A DNA stretch of 64,000 bases, taken from the NCBI RefSeq assembly GCF_021266465.1, contig NZ_CP089848.1, positions 2,728,001-2,792,000 of the forward strand, given 5' to 3'. The notes beneath the pieces were generated by a model that saw nothing but the letters and a program-made list of their open reading frames with translations, was not told where the DNA came from and made no database searches. The position numbers were made by a program, and so were the translations under genes. Below are positions 62,256 through 64,000 of the stretch, in pieces. Positions within the stretch are counted from its first letter, which is position 1. Each line of letters starts with the position of its first letter. Source of the DNA: Paralcaligenes sp. KSB-10. Lineage in GTDB: Bacteria > Pseudomonadota > Gammaproteobacteria > Burkholderiales > Burkholderiaceae_B.

Positions 62256-62269
62256 GTCATTAAAATGAC
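62256..62269. promoter_or_regulatory. GTCA-N6-TGAC operator-like site 2
   Basis: GTCATTAAAATGAC, with flanking C/G extending the symmetry. It lies 17 bases after the TATAAT box and 32 bases before the gntR ATG, a position suited to autorepression. Confidence 0.55.
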
Positions 62270-62301
62270 GCTTTCCCATATTAAACAAATAGTGCTAAAC
62301 C

Positions 62302-63042
62302 ATGCGTGAATATGCTCCGTCTTCGAGCGTCGGCCTGACTTTATACAAATTGGTCAAGCGCCAGATGCTGGCCGGACTGTCGGCCGGGGAATGGAAACCC
62401 GGCGAAGTCATCCCTGCCGAAAAACAGCTTAGCCAGCGCTTCGATGTGTCGATCGGCACCTTGCGCAAAGCCATCGACGAACTGGTCGCTGAAAACATCC
62501 TGATCCGACACCAGGGCCGCGGCACTTTTGTGGCCATGCACAGCCGCGAACAGCATCTGTTCCATTTTTTCAATGTCGTGCGCCACGACGGCCTAAAGGC
62601 CCCGCCCGACGTGGCGCTGGTTCAGTTTGCCAAAACCAGGGCCGATAAAAAAACTTGCGAGAAACTGGGTATCGCCAGCAGCGCCAAGGTTTTCAAGCTG
62701 ACCAACGTGCTCAGGCTGAACAACGCGCCGGTACAGGTGGATGAAATAACTGTGCCGGAAGCCCTGTTCGCCGGGCTCAGCGAATCGCAGTTGCGAAACC
62801 GCCCCAGCACCTTGTACAGCCTGTACCAAGAGGCCTTCGGCCTGAACGTCATCCGCATCGACGAGCGCGTGCGCGCAACGCCGGCCGATGAAGAACAGGC
62901 CAGGCTGCTTGGCATAGCGCCCGGCACCGCACTGCTGCAAATACACCGGATTGCCTTTTCCTATAACAACCAGCCCATCGAATGCCGCGTGTCTTATCTT
63001 GACACGCGGCACTACGAGTATTGCCCCAGAGTGGCGCAATAA
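62302..63042 (+). CDS. GntR/HutC-family transcriptional regulator of the sulfonate cluster
   Basis: 246 residues: winged helix (about 10-78, VIPAEKQLSQRFDVSIGTLRKAIDELVAENILIRHQGRGTFV) and UTRA effector domain (about 95-245). HutC-type members are usually repressors released by a pathway metabolite. Divergent from the TauT-type binding protein gene; symmetric GTCA-N6-TGAC sites are present in its own promoter and in that of suyA, so it is the probable regulator of the whole 47.9-62 kb cluster. The effector may be the imported sulfonate or sulfolactate. Confidence 0.9.
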   Translation: MREYAPSSSVGLTLYKLVKRQMLAGLSAGEWKPGEVIPAEKQLSQRFDVSIGTLRKAIDELVAENILIRHQGRGTFVAMHSREQHLFHFFNVVRHDGLKAPPDVALVQFAKTRADKKTCEKLGIASSAKVFKLTNVLRLNNAPVQVDEITVPEALFAGLSESQLRNRPSTLYSLYQEAFGLNVIRIDERVRATPADEEQARLLGIAPGTALLQIHRIAFSYNNQPIECRVSYLDTRHYEYCPRVAQ

Positions 63043-63063
63043 GGCTTTTGCCCAATAAAGCTT

Positions 63064-63969
63064 TTATTTGCCTGGCCGAATCTGCGCCGCGGCCGAGAAA
63101 TAGGACTTTATTTCGCTGGTAAAGCTCAGCCTGAAGTGACTCTGCCGTTCCAGCAATCCCACGCGCCGGCATATTTGCACATCGGGCAATTCAATGACCC
63201 GCAAGCGCCGGTCGTTGGCCCAGTCCACATTGGCCAGCTTTGGAACAATCGAGCCGCCAAAGCCTTGCCTGACCAATTCAATAATCGTCTCGATCGAATT
63301 GAGTTCCATCTCTTCGTTGGGTTTGGCCGCAAAGGATTCCAGAACCTTCTGCACCAATTGGCCGGTCCAGGTACGCCGGTCGAAACGCAGAAACGGCAGC
63401 GTCGCCAGCACCTCATCGGGTGTGAGCGAAGAATCGACCGCCTCCGGTGATTGACTGGGCACGATCAACACCATGGGCTCCGTGTAAAGAGGCGTCCAGA
63501 TCAATTCCGAGCTTAACAACACCGGAGATTGCGTCACAACGGCGGCGTCCAGCTCTCCCCTTTGCACCTTGTCGGCAAATTCGCTGGACAAACCGGCGTA
63601 CAGTTTTACATTCAAGCCCGGATGCTTTTTCTTGATGGCCCTCAAGGCATCCGAAAACGCCCCCATGAGCGCGGACACCAGGGCTCCCACCGCAACAGGC
63701 CCGGACAGCTCGCCATCGTCATGGCTACTTGCCAAGGCATCGTAAGCCCTGACGATGGCCTGGACTTCCGCGACTTTTGCCTGGCCCTGGGGGCTGAGCA
63801 CGGCCGAGCGCCCGGTCCGGACGAATAATTCGCAATTGAGCGCCTGTTCCAGCGTCTTTATCTGCAAGCCGACCGCCGCCGCGGTCAGGCCTATTTCCGC
63901 CCCCGCCGCCGCGAACGTGCCGTAGCGCACCACCGCCAGAAAGGTTCTAAGCGTTCGAATCGACGACAT
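63064..63969 (-). CDS. LysR-family transcriptional regulator
   Basis: 301 residues: LysR winged helix (about 4-62, RTLRTFLAVVRYGTFAAAGAE, then AVGLQIKTLEQALNCELFVRTGR) and periplasmic-binding-like effector domain. It converges with the GntR gene (21 bases between stops) and its start is close to the right edge, so its divergent target, if any, lies outside the window. No link to the sulfonate cluster can be shown. Confidence 0.88.
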   Translation of the reverse strand: MSSIRTLRTFLAVVRYGTFAAAGAEIGLTAAAVGLQIKTLEQALNCELFVRTGRSAVLSPQGQAKVAEVQAIVRAYDALASSHDDGELSGPVAVGALVSALMGAFSDALRAIKKKHPGLNVKLYAGLSSEFADKVQRGELDAAVVTQSPVLLSSELIWTPLYTEPMVLIVPSQSPEAVDSSLTPDEVLATLPFLRFDRRTWTGQLVQKVLESFAAKPNEEMELNSIETIIELVRQGFGGSIVPKLANVDWANDRRLRVIELPDVQICRRVGLLERQSHFRLSFTSEIKSYFSAAAQIRPGK

Positions 63970-64000
63970 ACATGCCCGCGCCCGGAAAAGTACTGCCCGG

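Larger units (their letters stand above)
61955..62301. other. Divergent promoter region between binding protein and GntR genes
   Basis: 347 bases without a coding frame of merit. The gntR side has TTGTAT (62209-62214), an 18-base spacer and a perfect TATAAT (62233-62238). GTCA-N6-TGAC sites lie just upstream of that -35 and downstream of the -10 (listed separately). The promoter of the binding protein gene was not pinned down. Confidence 0.65.

Overview
The window is GC-rich, densely coded chromosomal DNA from a betaproteobacterium, most likely a free-living member of the Alcaligenaceae (Bordetella / Pusillimonas / Candidimonas relatives). The grounds are the rsmB-DUF4390-ntrY order, three orphan Bug-type (tripartite tricarboxylate) receptors, many ABC uptake systems and an assimilatory CysH-CysDN set. 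No rRNA, tRNA, CRISPR array, prophage or transposase gene was found. Assignments rest on reading the translations and motifs; no database search was run.

Layout. 1-9.2 kb: housekeeping genes (ntrY partial, DUF4390, rsmB, rimO, fmt, def, dprA), an HMG-CoA-lyase-like gene and a small membrane protein. 9.3-13.1 kb: pxpA and a diaminopropionate ammonia-lyase beside an Lrp-type regulator gene broken by a palindromic repeat, then a lone amino-acid-binding protein. 13.2-22.5 kb: a branched-chain-type ABC transporter flanked by two acyl-CoA ligases, plus a Crp/Fnr regulator. 22.5-30.7 kb: a Bug receptor, a polar amino acid ABC transporter, PLPBP (YggS), a thioesterase and the cysH-cysD-cysN operon. 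31-41.5 kb: glutamate dehydrogenase, a Bug receptor with a PrpF/GalD-type isomerase and LysR, asparaginase, a pseudouridine synthase and tdh-kbl. Two copies of a large nested-palindrome repeat pair lie at 32.6-33.1 and 37.5-38.1 kb. 41.6-46.6 kb: an operon with GntR, Bug receptor, ComA-like phosphosulfolactate synthase and a DUF3604 protein. 46.8 kb: a PheC-like periplasmic protein. 63-64 kb: a LysR gene.

The centrepiece is 47.8-63.0 kb. A plus-strand operon encodes (R)-sulfolactate sulfo-lyase (SuyA, SuyB), a NitT/TauT-type ABC ATPase and permease, an (S)-sulfolactate-dehydrogenase-like protein (SlcC), a ComC-like sulfolactate dehydrogenase and a TauE/SafE exporter. Converging on it is a minus-strand operon: a TauT-type binding protein, then a complete succinate-dehydrogenase/fumarate-reductase-like complex with a two-subunit class I fumarase embedded between its subunits, then a ThDP enzyme. 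A GntR/UTRA regulator sits at the far end. Sites of the form GTCA-N6-TGAC occur before suyA, overlapping its -35 box, and twice in the gntR/binding-protein intergenic region, which suggests one regulon.

My main inference is that the dehydrogenase and fumarase convert a sulfonate analogue of succinate (3-sulfopropanoate is the simplest) through sulfoacrylate to sulfolactate. SuyAB would then split sulfolactate to pyruvate and sulfite, and TauE would export the sulfite. The sulfolactate steps rest on known enzyme families. The feeding steps are a hypothesis.
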